Notes under the pieces: model-generated
Seen by the model: the letters and a program-made list of their open reading frames with translations, nothing else
What the model was told of the DNA's origin: nothing
The model's database searches: none
From: Albugo candida
Taxonomy: Eukaryota; Oomycota; Peronosporomycetes; Albuginales; Albuginaceae
NCBI GenBank assembly: GCA_905220665.1
Contig: CAJNAR010000016.1
Span: 1 to 64,000 of the forward strand
DNA length: 64,000 bases
Direction of reading: 5' to 3'
Program-made: the position numbers and the translations under genes
Shown here: one piece after another, positions 1-11,549 of the stretch
Numbering within the stretch: position 1 is the first letter of the stretch
How the letters are laid out: every line of letters begins with the position of its first letter

Positions 1-286
1 AAACCCTAAACCCTAAACCCTAAAACCCTAAACCCTAAACCCTAAAACCCTAAACCCTAAACCCTAAACCCTAAACCCTAAACCCTAAACCCTAAACCCT
101 AAACCCTAAACCCTAAACCCTAAACCCTAAACCCTAAACCCTAAACCCTAAACCCTAAACCCTAAACCCTAAACCCTAAACCCTAAACCCTAAACCCTAA
201 ACCCTAAACCCTAAACCCTAAACCCTAAACCCTAAACCCTAAACCCTAAACCCTAAACCCTAAACCCTAAACCCTAAACCCTAAAC
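1..286. repeat. Telomere, (CCCTAAA)n
   Basis: About 40 head-to-tail CCCTAAA heptamers start at base 1 and stop abruptly at 286. Two early units are 8-mers (CCCTAAAA, near 15-25 and 39-47); the rest are regular. The C-rich strand reads 5' to 3' inward, as expected for a left chromosome end. TTTAGGG is the telomere repeat known from oomycetes, plants and some other lineages. No subtelomeric satellite separates it from the LINE. Confidence 0.97.
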
Positions 287-321
287 ATAAAGCACTACCT
301 CGTGTCCTATCTAGCAGTGTT

Positions 322-1335
322 ATGGCTACGAAGCGTTCTGATACCGAAATCGACGGTGACACTTCACCAAACTTCTGCAAAAAACTCAACAAAGCACTAA
401 GACTCGAAAATGATGAATTACACCACAAACTGGTTGAACTACGTAAAAAGATTGTACACTTGCAGCGTCAGTTCAAACAATTACGGATGCCACAAGAGGT
501 CGCCACCTCGAAAGAGGCGGCACACTTTTATAAGAAGCGTCATACAACAATCGAGAAATCAGAGATACCAACCCGAGTTGGTGAAATAGGGGAGCTAATG
601 GAAATCGATTCCAAAAATGCCCTTCACTCGCTCCGACCGGACAAGCTGGTTCAAGCGGATGCTTGCATCCCTCATGTGCGAAAGCTAATCCAGTTCTGCA
701 CAAATCCGGACAAAATCGTCCGAGTGGCACTTGATCATCCGATCACGATGAATGGTGTGCTACTCGCGTGTATGGAGTCGAATGATAAAGCTTTGGATGA
801 AGTGGCGTATCTACTCATGATAAATCGCGTTTTAGCAACACACAATCTCGGCGAAGATGTTACGTTTGCGACGCGATGGAGTCGCCACGTTGGTGGAAAA
901 GTTCCATCCAAGCGATCGGTATTGTTCGAGAAAGTAATGCCGTGGTGGACGTCAGTGCCGGACATCGTTATCGGTTTGACTCGAGCAATGAAAGCTCTCG
1001 CGTTGTTGGAACTTTTATTCATGTGTACTGCTCCGACATTCTACACCAACCACCACTGGGTCCAATATCTCACCGATGGACCAGTGATCTGGATTCTGGG
1101 TCATCATTGTCGTTTACTTCCAACCAATGTGATCATATCCTTCTTCCGCTCCGACGTTGGCATAAAGTGTTGGTCGCAATGGTTTGGAGGTAGATGGCGT
1201 GGACTTCTCCATGGTGACATCGCTGAGCTTTCCGTCAATCTCAGCTTTTTTCCAGAGGAGCACACAACACTTCACCTCTCACAACAAGATGGTGAAATGA
1301 GGTTGATTACTGGTCCACTTCAGCGTGAATGCTAA
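322..1335 (+). CDS. LINE ORF1 protein (nucleic-acid chaperone-like, coiled coil)
   Basis: An intact 337-codon ORF starts at ATG 322, the first ATG after the telomere. Residues 20-60 are a strongly heptadic, charged stretch predicted to form a coiled coil, as in LINE ORF1 proteins that trimerise and bind RNA. I see no CCHC zinc knuckle. The remainder is unrecognised. The TAA at 1333-1335 lies inside the start of ORF2, giving an 11-nt overlap. Calling it ORF1 rests on position ahead of the endonuclease/RT ORF and on the coiled coil, not on direct homology. It is the only LINE ORF here without a visible break. Confidence 0.7.
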   Translation: MATKRSDTEIDGDTSPNFCKKLNKALRLENDELHHKLVELRKKIVHLQRQFKQLRMPQEVATSKEAAHFYKKRHTTIEKSEIPTRVGEIGELMEIDSKNALHSLRPDKLVQADACIPHVRKLIQFCTNPDKIVRVALDHPITMNGVLLACMESNDKALDEVAYLLMINRVLATHNLGEDVTFATRWSRHVGGKVPSKRSVLFEKVMPWWTSVPDIVIGLTRAMKALALLELLFMCTAPTFYTNHHWVQYLTDGPVIWILGHHCRLLPTNVIISFFRSDVGIKCWSQWFGGRWRGLLHGDIAELSVNLSFFPEEHTTLHLSQQDGEMRLITGPLQREC

Positions 1336-4300
1336 GGGCTCCTCGATTATTTCAACGTGGAACAATATCTCAGCACTCACGGTGAATGTTAATGGAATAC
1401 ATAAAAACGGTCATCTTTTTATCGACCACATCGTATCACAATACTCCATTTGTTGTGTTCAAGAAACCAAGTTTCACGATCACAACCAACTGGAATCATT
1501 TCAATTTTTATTATCCTCAACAATGCAGCACAAAATGTTTGTCAATGATCACAACAGTGCTTTTCTCCATCCGACTCAAAACCGCAGTGGCGGCGTCATG
1601 ACAATCCTTCGTTCGGACTTTCCCGGTTATGAAACAGCTGAAGAACTCACCGATCGAAGCATTCGAAATCGTTATTTGGTTCTGCGTCTTCTCATTCACG
1701 ATGCACCGGTGTATATTCACAATTTAATGCACCGGTCAAGGCCGAGGAACGAGTGGGTTTTTATGAGTTATTGCTTTCCAACACTTTCGAATCGACCGCA
1801 ACACATATCGTATTTGGTGATTTCAACACACCACTCGATCCAGCTATCGATGCTTCGAGTGGAACAATTCGACACGAACCAAGTCGATTAGCGTGTTTGG
1901 AATGGCTTTCACAGTTGGGTGTGGTAGACGCTTGGCGAATCCAGCATCCGACTGAAAAAGTATTTACAGGACCATTACCGCGCAAGAATCGACTTGATTA
2001 TATCTGCATGTCGGAAGAGCTATTCAATATGGTATACAAAACCTCTGAGTATTTTCGTCCACGACATGCGGGAGATCATCTGGCACAAAAAGTAACTTTT
2101 GCAAATCCAACTCAATCACCCGGTCGAGGATATTGGAAATGTTCATTACGACTATTTGAATATCCTAAAGTTGTCGAAGCAATCAAATTGGAAGCGAATT
2201 TGGTGCTCAACCAGTTACGGACAACCTCGAATCCCGGTAAAATGTGGGAAAGTTGGAAGACGAAAATCAAGAAACAGCTTCAAGGAATCGAAAAAAAGGT
2301 TGCACAAGATAGCCGACGTGATGTTGAGTCTAGCCAGCGTGTTTTGGAAGTCGCAGCAGCTCGATATCGCATTCAGGACACCAATGAGTCACGGTATTTT
2401 TACGAATCGAGTCTCCAACAATTTCGAATTTCAGTCGAAAACAACGCGAAATACAACCAAGATGAAAGCTTCGACCATCACGTGAGGCATATGGAGAACT
2501 CTTCAAAGCATTTTTTTCGCCCTCCGGATAGTTCTTGTCGTCGCGTGCCGATCGAAAATGTTACAAAAAAATGTGGTACCGTGACATCGAACCCGAGGGA
2601 GATTATTGACGAATTTAGAGATCATTGGGGTGGTGTCATGGGCCCTGTTTATAGCTCCGAGACCGACTCAGATGATCCATGTGAAAGAAAGCAAAAAAAA
2701 GTTACTCGATTCGATTCAAGTTTCTCTTGCCTAAGCAGAGCAAGACCGTATCTCAACTCCCTTAAGTACGACCGAGATGGCGGAAGCGATCAAGCACATG
2801 CGGAGTAGTTCTTCTACAGGTATCGATGGACTACCAGCTGCATTTTATCAGCTTTCTCCCGAAACGTTTGGCGAGTGTTTAAGGATCGTGTTCGAATATC
2901 AGCTGGAAAGAGGAATTTTACTCCGATCACAACGTCACTCAGCAATCACACTTTTATACAAGAAAGGATCACGAGGTGATCCTGGCAACTATCGACCGAT
3001 CGCACTGCTTTGCGTCGATGTGAAAGTACTTTCAAAAGTGTTGGCGTATCGATTGCAACGTTTTTTGCCAAAATTGATCCATCAAGATCAAAAAGCATTC
3101 GTGCGAGGAAGGTCAATGCATCACCATATTCGACATCTGACCGACATTCAAGACTTGGTCTCTCATCGTGGGGAGGAAGCATATGCGACTTTTCTCGACT
3201 TTGAGAAAGCTTATGATCGAGTCAATTGGACGTACATGTTTCGCGTTTTGGAAAAATGGGCGTTGGAAAAAGTTTCATCGACTGGGTTCGTCTTTTGTAC
3301 AATAACACAAAGGCGCAGTTGATGATTAATGGAAATATCACACCGTCCATTACACCACAACGTGGAGTGAAACAAGGTGATCCTCTCTCAGCATTACTTT
3401 TTCTGATGACGATCGAACCTTTGGGAAATTTACTTCGTCAACATGAAGAACATGGCATTTGAATTAATGGCACGACTGTCGCAACTGGATTATTTTTTGC
3501 GGACGATTCGACATTGCTTTCAGCGACACCAAATGGTGTTTTGACGCAACTCGAACTCGTCCAAGTCTATTGGGATGGATCGGGTGCGAAACTCAACTTG
3601 AGTAAATCATCTTTGCTCTCTTTGAATCAGACCAAGCCATGTCCACGTATTCCCAATTTGACCATAATGGGTCCGGAGGATTCGGTCAAGTATTTGGGTA
3701 TTCCGTTCGGCCAGAAACCAACTCATTCGATGGTTATTTCAACTCTCGACAAGCGATTTTACGATGGGTTTGGTGTATGGTTTCGACGAACAAGAACTGT
3801 CCGTGGTCGACTACTAGTTGCGCAGTCGATGATTTTATCACGTCTGTGGCATTATACAATGCACGTAGACATACCAGCAGTGACTATTCGACAGTGGCAA
3901 TCGATGTTCAATCGATTTGTGCTTGGTCGGAAACACAAAAAGGATTCAAAACATGTTCACCTGATCGGCAAAGAATTTTTATATTTTCGCCGACAAGATG
4001 GTGGACTACAAGTTCCTTTTTTGGTGGGACGACTAAAGCTACAACGTATTCAATTCCTTCAGCAGTTCGCATCCGATGCGTCAACAAGTATTCCTGCGAA
4101 TTGGACAACTGCTTCGACGGAATTATTACAACTCATCCAACCTTACTTTGCACCACACAAGCCGATGGATATATTCACCATCGCACCACATCGACATGGG
4201 AAAATGGTTCAATTGGAGAGCATATCGTCCTGGTGGAAACAAGCATTTAGAATGTGGCATCAGATGGATTGGAGCATTTCAATATCAGATTTAAGTATTT

Positions 4301-5504
4301 CACAACGCCGTCAGTACTACATGAAACAACCGATGTGGTTTCACCGCGACCATAAATTACATTACGAAGCTGCTACTCGTCGTCCGAGTACGCAGAACGT
4401 TTGGTACAATCTTGGCATGGTGGATGAACCACATCGAACATTTCGAAAAACGTTTGCTACACTTTTCGACGTTCGAACTTTGCAAGACTTTTTTCGTGAA
4501 AGCGACACATGGCCAACGTAGGAAGATTTTGTCGACATGTATTACAACGACGAAGAGCTGAACACATCGGATATGTTTGAAGAAAAGTTGCTGAGTCGAC
4601 TTTACAATAGAGTCACTCAGATTCTCCAGCGTATCCACTCGACGATTGGTCTCATCACTTGGATTATACCAACCACAAGTGGCAGATCATTTTATGTGGG
4701 AGTGAAAAGCAAAGAAAGGAAACATTATTTTTCATCTATTCCACGCTCACAACTCTCACGAATCGTCTGGAAACCTCCCGAACCAACCAAGAGTCATCCG
4801 ATGTCGACCATTGGTCATCACGGGAGAGATCGGACGCACTGGATTCAGAACGAGTTCGAACTTTTATGGCTACATCACGGCATCTTCGAAAACGTGTATT
4901 ACCAATTTTCGAAGATTTACAGTTTCGTCTAGCTTTTGGAATGTTGCCAGTTCGATCTCGTTTGTGGTCCTTGAAGGATATTCAGCCCGACATTATATTG
5001 TGCACGCAGCCTTCGTCTGGGACAGTGGAATCCGATCAACATCTCTTTCTAGAGCGCGATCACACGGCACAGTTATGGAGGGAGTTACTATCTAGTTAGG
5101 ATCAGTTTTTCTCCTCTCGACCACGTTGGACGCATATTGCATGTGCAATCGTACCAACACTACGGTCGGATTGGAAAGAATATTTAGCAATTATATCGGA
5201 TTTGTGGCTTGCATTGCAAGCGGTGACACTGCACTTCGTCTGGACAGATCGGAATCGTCGTTTGTTCGATCAGCGATCAGCAACTCCGACAGTTCCAGCA
5301 CTTTCCGTTATCTACACCACGTTTAGTGCGCACGTTCGGTACTTTCGAAGACAGTGTTACGACCACGAGGAACGCATTCGGCTTGCAAAGGTACTGGATC
5401 AACTCGCAACGCAAGGATCATTTGGTGGATTTTTCAGAAGTCGAAGATCATTGCTGCGGGTACGGCACAGGCGAGTGGAACGGCAAGTGCAACTCAGATC
5501 CTAG
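1325..5504 (+). pseudogene. LINE ORF2: AP endonuclease and reverse transcriptase, broken
   Basis: Order of recognisable parts: N-terminal endonuclease (QETKFHDHNQ near 1465; GDFNTP near 1820; RLDYI near 1990; AGDHL near 2070), then the reverse transcriptase (TGIDGLPAAFYQ near 2820; GNYRPIALL near 2985; FLDFEKAYDRVNW near 3195; GVKQGDPLS near 3365; the FADD catalytic box near 3495). A long unrecognised C-terminal part runs to about 5504. Frame changes occur near 1735, 2765, 3260 and 4700. In-frame stops lie at 3460 (TGA), 4519 (TAG) and 5097 (TAG). The frame opens at 1325 with no ATG, overlapping ORF1 by 11 nt. The protein would nick target DNA and copy the element RNA, but this copy cannot make it. 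Confidence 0.85.
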
Positions 5505-5576
5505 TCCTAGTTGGCTGGTTATGCTCATCGTAGTGTGGCGCACACCAAATGGCAGAACACTGTACTTTTGGACCAT

Positions 5577-5618
5577 TTTTACAACTTAACAATTTTACAA
5601 CTTTACAAGTTTACAGCA
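5577..5618 (+). repeat. LINE 3' tail of TTTACAA-like units
   Basis: Imperfect units such as TTTACAA and CTTTACAA follow the last ORF2-like sequence. Several LINE clades end in a short tandem repeat rather than poly(A). I take this as the 3' terminus. Confidence 0.5.
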
Positions 5619-5620
5619 TT

Positions 5621-6048
5621 TAGAAGCTGGACACAGTCTCGTATTGAGGGTGCTGAGGCTACTGCGATACGAGATTATCAACGAGGGACATATTACCATC
5701 TCTCACAGGTATTTCACGAAACGTTTTTATATGTATATGTGTTATTTAAGATAGCCTATGCAACTAAAGAAGTCAATTAGTCTAATTCTAGTAATATAGA
5801 CACCTTCAACTGAAGTATTGCTCCACTTTCTCCTTGTAAAGTTGGAATGATTCGTCCAATCTACCTCCATACGTCGGAAGCTTCAATCCTTTTAACTTGG
5901 CTTTCGATAGCTGTTTTGATTTTTGAAATCGCTCGAGTAAGGGCGATTTGCTTTTCCATAATTGCCACTATAGAGCACAGCAAGTGTGCATGCTGATCTG
6001 TGGTCATCGGGGTATACATTATTGAGTAAATTCAGTTATTAACTGATT
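5621..6048. other. Spacer downstream of the LINE, no gene seen
   Basis: Mixed-composition DNA with scattered stops in all frames. The ORF that runs through 5511-5780 has no recognisable domain and looks like LINE tail plus flank. Confidence 0.4.
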
Positions 6049-6649
6049 TTAACCACTAGTTAGATGTAGGTGGTTTATCTGTAGTCTTTTTTTTTTTGTC
6101 TCTATTTGCTCATGGGCGCTTTTCTTGACAGCCATTGGTACGGGTTTCAAAAACTTCTTCGACTTGGCGGTCGGTTGTTGGCGGATGGGTACGACTTTGT
6201 ACCCCGATGGTCCAGAATAAGAATCTCGTACGGTTTCGATCTTGCCTTTTGCGATCTCGCATGAAATGCGCAGGCTCGTAGTGCTCTTAAAGCTGAAAAA
6301 GTAGCTGGCGTGTGTGAGCAGGCGAGTTTTGATGTTTTTGCACGATTTAGAGGACTGAACCTTGTCCAGGTGTTTCGCGAAGCAGCAAAGAATGCGGCTG
6401 GTGCGACGGATCGATTCCAGTATGTCCGCGCGGCACTTGTCAGCTGACTTCAGCTTCTTTACGGACAACTGGGCCACAGAGTCTTTGATGTTTCGTGGCT
6501 TGCTTAAGCCGGTGACGGGTCATGAACCTAAGTACTGGCTTTCCGTCAACCACCTGACTTTTAACCGAAACGAGACGATTTATAGCCAATTCAGACTCTG
6601 TTCTCGATAACGGTGTCAGTACTAATGGCCCGGTAGGATTAACAGCCAA
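6049..6649 (-). pseudogene. Unknown basic ORF, split by a frame change
   Basis: Two minus-strand ORFs in different frames abut near 6470: 6649-6440 (ATG start, 69 codons) and 6477-6049 (142 codons, no ATG of its own). The second is Lys/Ser-rich, beginning around VAQLSVKKLKSADK. The change of frame could be a one-base deletion or a small intron; I found no convincing donor/acceptor pair. No family is recognised. It lies between a LINE and a Copia element and may itself be transposon debris. Confidence 0.3.
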
Positions 6650-7980
6650 TAAAAAGAAGCCCTGCCTTCAGAAGATTGGGTCTTACGCATGGCTCTTCTA
6701 ATCACTGCTCCTGAGCAGGGACGTTAATACGGACGGTGAGCACGGAAAAGACGGCGGTGCTAGAGACGTCGTTGCTGCGAGAATGAACAAGTGCTACCAG
6801 ATGTGGAGACTTGAGCTTCACTTGGAATAGTTTTAACTGAAAAGATCTAGGTCCTTAGTTCGCTACACTGTGCTACCTCTAAGCCTATCCTTAATATAGT
6901 TCTAGAAGCTTCGTAGTGACGTCATGGCGTATCCAAAATGCATTCAGTTGTTTAACTCTAACACAACTGCGTACGTGCCCTATTGTGCCGCGCGTACCAG
7001 GTCGCCTGACAATGACTCCCACACCCAATTCCCGTTACATATGAGCGTTCCTTATATTGATAGATCTATTCGACGTATTCGAGGAGGTGGAATATCTCAG
7101 CATGACGAGATGAACTAAAATGATCCGATCAGTAGACATAGATCAGTATAATGCAAGAACAGAGCATACCATAGTGACGCCAGCATACCCAGCCAAATCC
7201 CATCAAAACAGGTAACGAGGTTTCTGACTGAATATTCAATGAGTAAAAATTACCAGCAATTTGCGAAAGACAAAGACAAAGAGAATGATTTGAAACTTGT
7301 AAGAAATAATGCGCAATATTTGCAGATACTGAGTTTACGATAATCAATTGATGTTACGAGGAAGTAGGTATTTGAACTAGTATCATTACGCTCGAAAACC
7401 AGATATCGTTCAGGGTAAATTCTGCAAACAAGGATATCCCGCTTAGAAATCTAAGTTCACATACTCCATATTGAGTTTTTCTGTGGATCATAACATGTAT
7501 TAGCGATTCTGAGTTAGAATAGGTAGCGTCATAGACTCTTACTTATTTAGAGAGCACTTTGTAAAACTGGGCAAGGAACTTGACAAAGAAGAAAGTAATT
7601 ATAGAGCAACTGGAAGTTCCACGCAAGTTAAGCAATCTACTTTTACAACTTGAAAGCTTGCCAAATATGCTTTCGATCAGTCAAAAAGATAATGCACGCC
7701 TGGAAGACATATTGATGTAACTTTTTGCTGACTCAAGGACACATCGCACAGAAGCTACCCTGAGTAATGCTATATTGCTTTCTGAATAAAATATTTATAT
7801 AAATCAGCATTCACCCTACAGCATTGGGTTTTGGCATCACTGATTCGAATGTATGGGATGTAAGTCTCGAGAATCGGTAATTTTTTAGGGTTTATGGAGA
7901 ACTTTCGCTCATTTTAGAGCGGAGGAGAAAGAACTCGTGTACCGCAATTAGGCACGAGTTTTGTAACATGAAGAAAATAC
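6650..7980. other. Decayed intergenic DNA before the Copia element
   Basis: No ORF with recognisable content on either strand. A single TTTAGGG-like run occurs near 7885. Confidence 0.4.
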
Positions 7981-8138
7981 TGGTTTTGGTTCTGGGTGGA
8001 ACGTTGTTTGAACCCGCTGTGGGTAGCCCACTCTCATATTAGGTTTAGCATGGCTGGTTGTGAGAGCACACGGCAAACAAGCAAGAAAAGCTAAATATAA
8101 TCACTTTTACTACCATCCTCTTTCCTCCAAAGTTAACA
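7981..8138 (+). repeat. Copia 5' LTR
   Basis: It starts TGGTT and ends AACA, and aligns almost without gaps to 13682-13840. The shared core includes GGTTTAGCATGGCTGGTTG and AGCACACGGCAAA. The bases just downstream (GGTAATGAGCCC) sit where a tRNA primer-binding site is expected and loosely resemble an initiator-Met site; that part is weak. Confidence 0.8.
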
Positions 8139-8142
8139 GGTA

Positions 8143-9499
8143 ATGAGCCCAACTACGAATACGACTGCTGCCGACGAAAATCGCCAGCAACCGAGAGCAG
8201 ATGCCAGTCGCGAAAAGGCCGGTGCTCAAGGAGAGGACTCAAACGTCAAGATGACCAAGTGAACACACAAGAGTAGTTGAAAGACCTACTTGTGGGACTC
8301 ACAAGGTGCATGGATCGCATGAAGGCGTCACAAGAAGAGAAGGAGGTCTTGAATGGCCTCAGGGCCATCGTGTTCGGATCATCGATAGGAAGGGGAAATC
8401 CCATGAGCAGAGAGGCATTTGACGTAACGCCACCTAGACGTGTGTCGCCAGGAGTGTCTCCAAACCCTTTTTTTGGCTTGCAGCAGCGGGGATACGCTGA
8501 TGCCGCTGCCAACGTGGAAATGGCTTATGCGCCGCAGCCAGTTCTCTTTCAGCATTATCGACCGCCATCATTTTACCAATCGGTCGCACAAGAGGAGTTT
8601 TTACCCGGGCTTCAGTTGGAACTTGTGCCAGACAGTCGCCAAAGAAAGCTGGGAATCCGCCCTTTCGACGGTCAAGAATTGTATCAAGGATTAGGAAGCG
8701 GGTTCCTATCCTGGGGTAAGAGGTTTGTTCGACAGGTACAATTGGCAGAAAGGGCGTGCGGTCTTTCGTGGAGCGAAGATATCAAGGTTGACATACTTAA
8801 TTACCACCTTACTGGAGTAGCTGAACGCTATTACAACCGGCAGATTAAAGGATGGTGGGAGGGGCAGCCGACACTAGAACATGCGATGCATAGCTTGCTA
8901 CACACTTTGCGATGAAGCTCACTCCTACACAAAGTACAACCCTATTTACGGCGCCCAAGAGTGCGAGAAGAACACGGATAGATCACTACCTGTACCTAGT
9001 GAGAGTAAGTCAGGATTGTGGTAGTGCCAATAATCTTGTGCAGGATTACATCGTACACTATGCCGACCCGGCGATGCGAGTATCGATGCTGTCAATATTG
9101 AACTTCAATCGCACTGATAACCTACGACAGGCAGAGGAGTTGGCTCACTTCACGCAGTCAACAGAAATTGGATTGCGTAATAGAGTGGGAAGAGACGTCG
9201 TCAGTAACGTAAAGGCTGGCAAACCAGACGCACGCAAGTGTTACAAGTGCGGAAAGGCGGGACACCTTAAGTCGGCGTGTCCTGATACAAAAAGGGGATT
9301 TGTTAAGTCCGGAGACGCTGAATTTGTACTGGCTTTACAAGGGACAAGAACTGAAAAAGGTCTATGGGTGTTAGACAGCGGCTCAAGTCGCCATCTTGTC
9401 AATGATGTTGACTTACTGAAATATGCTGAAGATTGTGTGACCGAATGTGTTACTGCTGATGGAGGACACTGCATATTACGAAGCGTGGTACTTTACTAA
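8143..9499 (+). pseudogene. Copia gag with zinc knuckle, running into protease
   Basis: Gag begins at ATG 8143, just after the putative primer-binding site, but that frame stops at 8262. It is picked up in another frame at about 8277-8915 and in a third at 8912-9499. The last part carries the Copia-type gag helix region (ADPAMRVSMLSILNFNRTD), a CCHC knuckle (CYKCGKAGHLKSACP near 9238) and the aspartic protease box (WVLDSGSSRHLVND near 9365). Gag would form the particle and bind RNA; the protease would cleave the polyprotein. Two frame changes and internal stops show it is dead. Confidence 0.8.
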
Positions 9500-10260
9500 T
9501 CAGTATAACGGTTGTGAGAAAGGCAGCGAAGGTGCGACTGCTCGATGTCTACTATGCCGAAAATTTGGAGAGGAATATCATTTCCTACGGTCTACTTGAA
9601 GCCAAGGGATATGGTCTTTCCTATCGCAGCATTATCGCGTGATCGCCGGTATACATGACGGGCGCGCTATTTTTGATGTGGAGACCTCGGATAACGTACT
9701 AGTTTTTCGTGCGCTGGGATGTGATCGCGCAAAGAGTATAGGCGATGTTTTGATGCCCGTGCTGGCACAAAAGGAGGTAGGGTGTCACAAGACGCGCAGG
9801 AAAGAACATTAATGCACTTTACCGACGTTTGAGACATCTGAATTACGGGACAATTATACGCATGGCTAAGGATCCCGCTTTTGGAATTTCCCGCGCCGAC
9901 TTGAAGCGTGAAAGTTGTCTAGCTTACGCGCAAGGCAAGCAAATCAAGAACCATCAATCGCGTAAGGATACGGGAAGCGATTCACCAATTGACGTTATTG
10001 GGGTTGTGATCTTATCGGATCTGAAGGGGCCAATGACACCAAAAGATCGCCTCGGTAACCGGTATATGGTTAATTTTATCGACCACCGTACCAATTACTG
10101 CAGAGTTTTCTTGGCTCAAACCGAAGATGCCGCAGCTCAGGAGTTCAAGCCTGTTATGGTTTTCTTTGAAAGACGATTCAACTGCCGAATACACGTCCTC
10201 AGAAAAAAGAAGGGGGCGAGTATTAGGTGCTGGATTTGCTGTGTAAGGAAGCCGGCATAG
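9500..10260 (+). pseudogene. Copia protease C-terminus and integrase fragment
   Basis: After a stop at 9499 the reading continues in broken frames, with a protease C-terminal part near 9500-9640. A longer ORF, 9829-10260, contains the pre-integrase helix (LRHLNYGTIIRMAKD) and the start of the integrase core (SDLKGPMTPKD, then MVNFIDHRTNYCRVFL). The rest of the catalytic core after FFERRF cannot be followed. The region 10261-11100 is too decayed to assign, although it should hold the end of integrase and the start of RT. Confidence 0.7.
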
Positions 10261-11108
10261 CGTAGCAGATAAGTGAACCAAGGAACCAAGCCAGCAATGG
10301 AAAAGCAGAAAGAATGCACCGTACCATTATGAACATGGTGCGGAGCATGTCTTTTGCCTAAGTTTAACCGTTGAGATTTTGGGGAGACGCCGCCTAATAT
10401 TCGGCGTACATTCTAAATAGAAGCCCCAGTAAGGCCAACAAAGGCAGGCAGTCACCACTTCAAATGCTCACGAACAACATTTCTGTACTTAGTGACATCG
10501 TGGTGTTTGGCTCGCCATGTACGGTACACCGCGACGCAATGAACAAATCGCTGGGCGAGAGAGGCAAGCGTGGCCTGATCATTGGAATAAATATCAAATC
10601 AAGGGCTATCGAGTCTGTATTCCAAAGGAAAGGCTTGTTATCGTAACTCAGCATGTTCGGAACGTCGAGACACTCAAGAAAGCACCAAATGAGCAGCTCG
10701 GACGTTCACTTTTGGAGGGTGACGAAACACACACTAGATTGTCCACTGCAATGAATGGGATGGGAGAGAAGTTGCGTGGCAAGACATGAGGTCATAGGAG
10801 GTCCTGGACGCGCGAGGCGGATGGTACTCGTACTGCCACACAAAAGGGAAAAATGCGGTCTCAGGTGGAGTAAGTGTTACAGAACTGACCAACAGAATTG
10901 CACTGTGGCGAGTAGTGTAAGGGAGGCTGACCCAAACAACTATGGGCAGGTCATGCGTAGCGGTAAAAAGTACAGGTGGGTTATTGCTATCAAGAAAGGA
11001 GATCGACGCTCTGAGAAAGAATGGGGTATGGGTTTTGGTAAGGCCACCCAAGGGAAGCCACACTTTGCACACCAAATGTGTGTTTAAAACTAAAAAAAGA
11101 CGTCGACA

Positions 11109-11549
11109 ATGCCATTAAACGATTTAAAAGCCAGTCTCGTAGCCTGCAGGGGCGAGCAGTGTCAAGGTCATTCTTGCATTTGCGCATCGTTGGGAGTATC
11201 GGCCAAGCATGGTAAAATCCCCAACGCCTACGTAAAGGTAGAAAAGGACAAGGAAATGGAGGTTTACCTTCGTATTCCACAGGGAATGGATTTACCCGAA
11301 GGCGCTACAAGGAACTTTGGCGTGGAAAGTGAGAAAAGACTGGCTCTGCGACTTGTAAAGTCTCTTTACGGGCTAAAGCAGGCCGGTAGGTTATGGAGTC
11401 GACTGCTTCACGATAAATTGATGAAAGCTGGTTTTACGCGATGTACGACTGATATGCGCCTATATTTTAAGCTTTTGGGATGTGATATGACAGTCGTCAG
11501 CATTTACGTTGATGATTTTATGGTAACGGCATCCTCCGCCGCGCTAGTA
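11109..11549 (+). pseudogene. Copia reverse transcriptase, part upstream of the nested insertion
   Basis: A 147-codon frame contains typical Copia RT blocks: VYLRIPQGM near 11265, LVKSLYGLKQAGRLWSRLL near 11355, and the catalytic YVDD near 11505. The frame is cut at 11548-11549, where a Tc1/mariner element is inserted at a TA. Copia RT copies the element RNA into DNA. The reading resumes in phase at 12838. Confidence 0.85.

Larger units (their letters stand above)
287..5620 (+). mobile_element. Degenerate non-LTR (LINE) retrotransposon abutting the telomere
   Basis: The element has a two-ORF LINE layout: a coiled-coil ORF1, then ORF2 with an AP-type endonuclease and reverse transcriptase. 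Its first base lies directly against the telomere array, leaving a 5' leader of only about 35 bp before the ORF1 ATG. The 3' end is an A/T-rich tail of imperfect TTTACAA-like units near 5577-5618. ORF2 carries several frameshifts and in-frame stops, so the copy is dead. No target-site duplication can be checked because the left flank is telomere. Confidence 0.85.

Noticed and set aside
1..286. CRISPR-like or satellite array
   Set aside because: The unit is a 7-bp telomere repeat without spacers.
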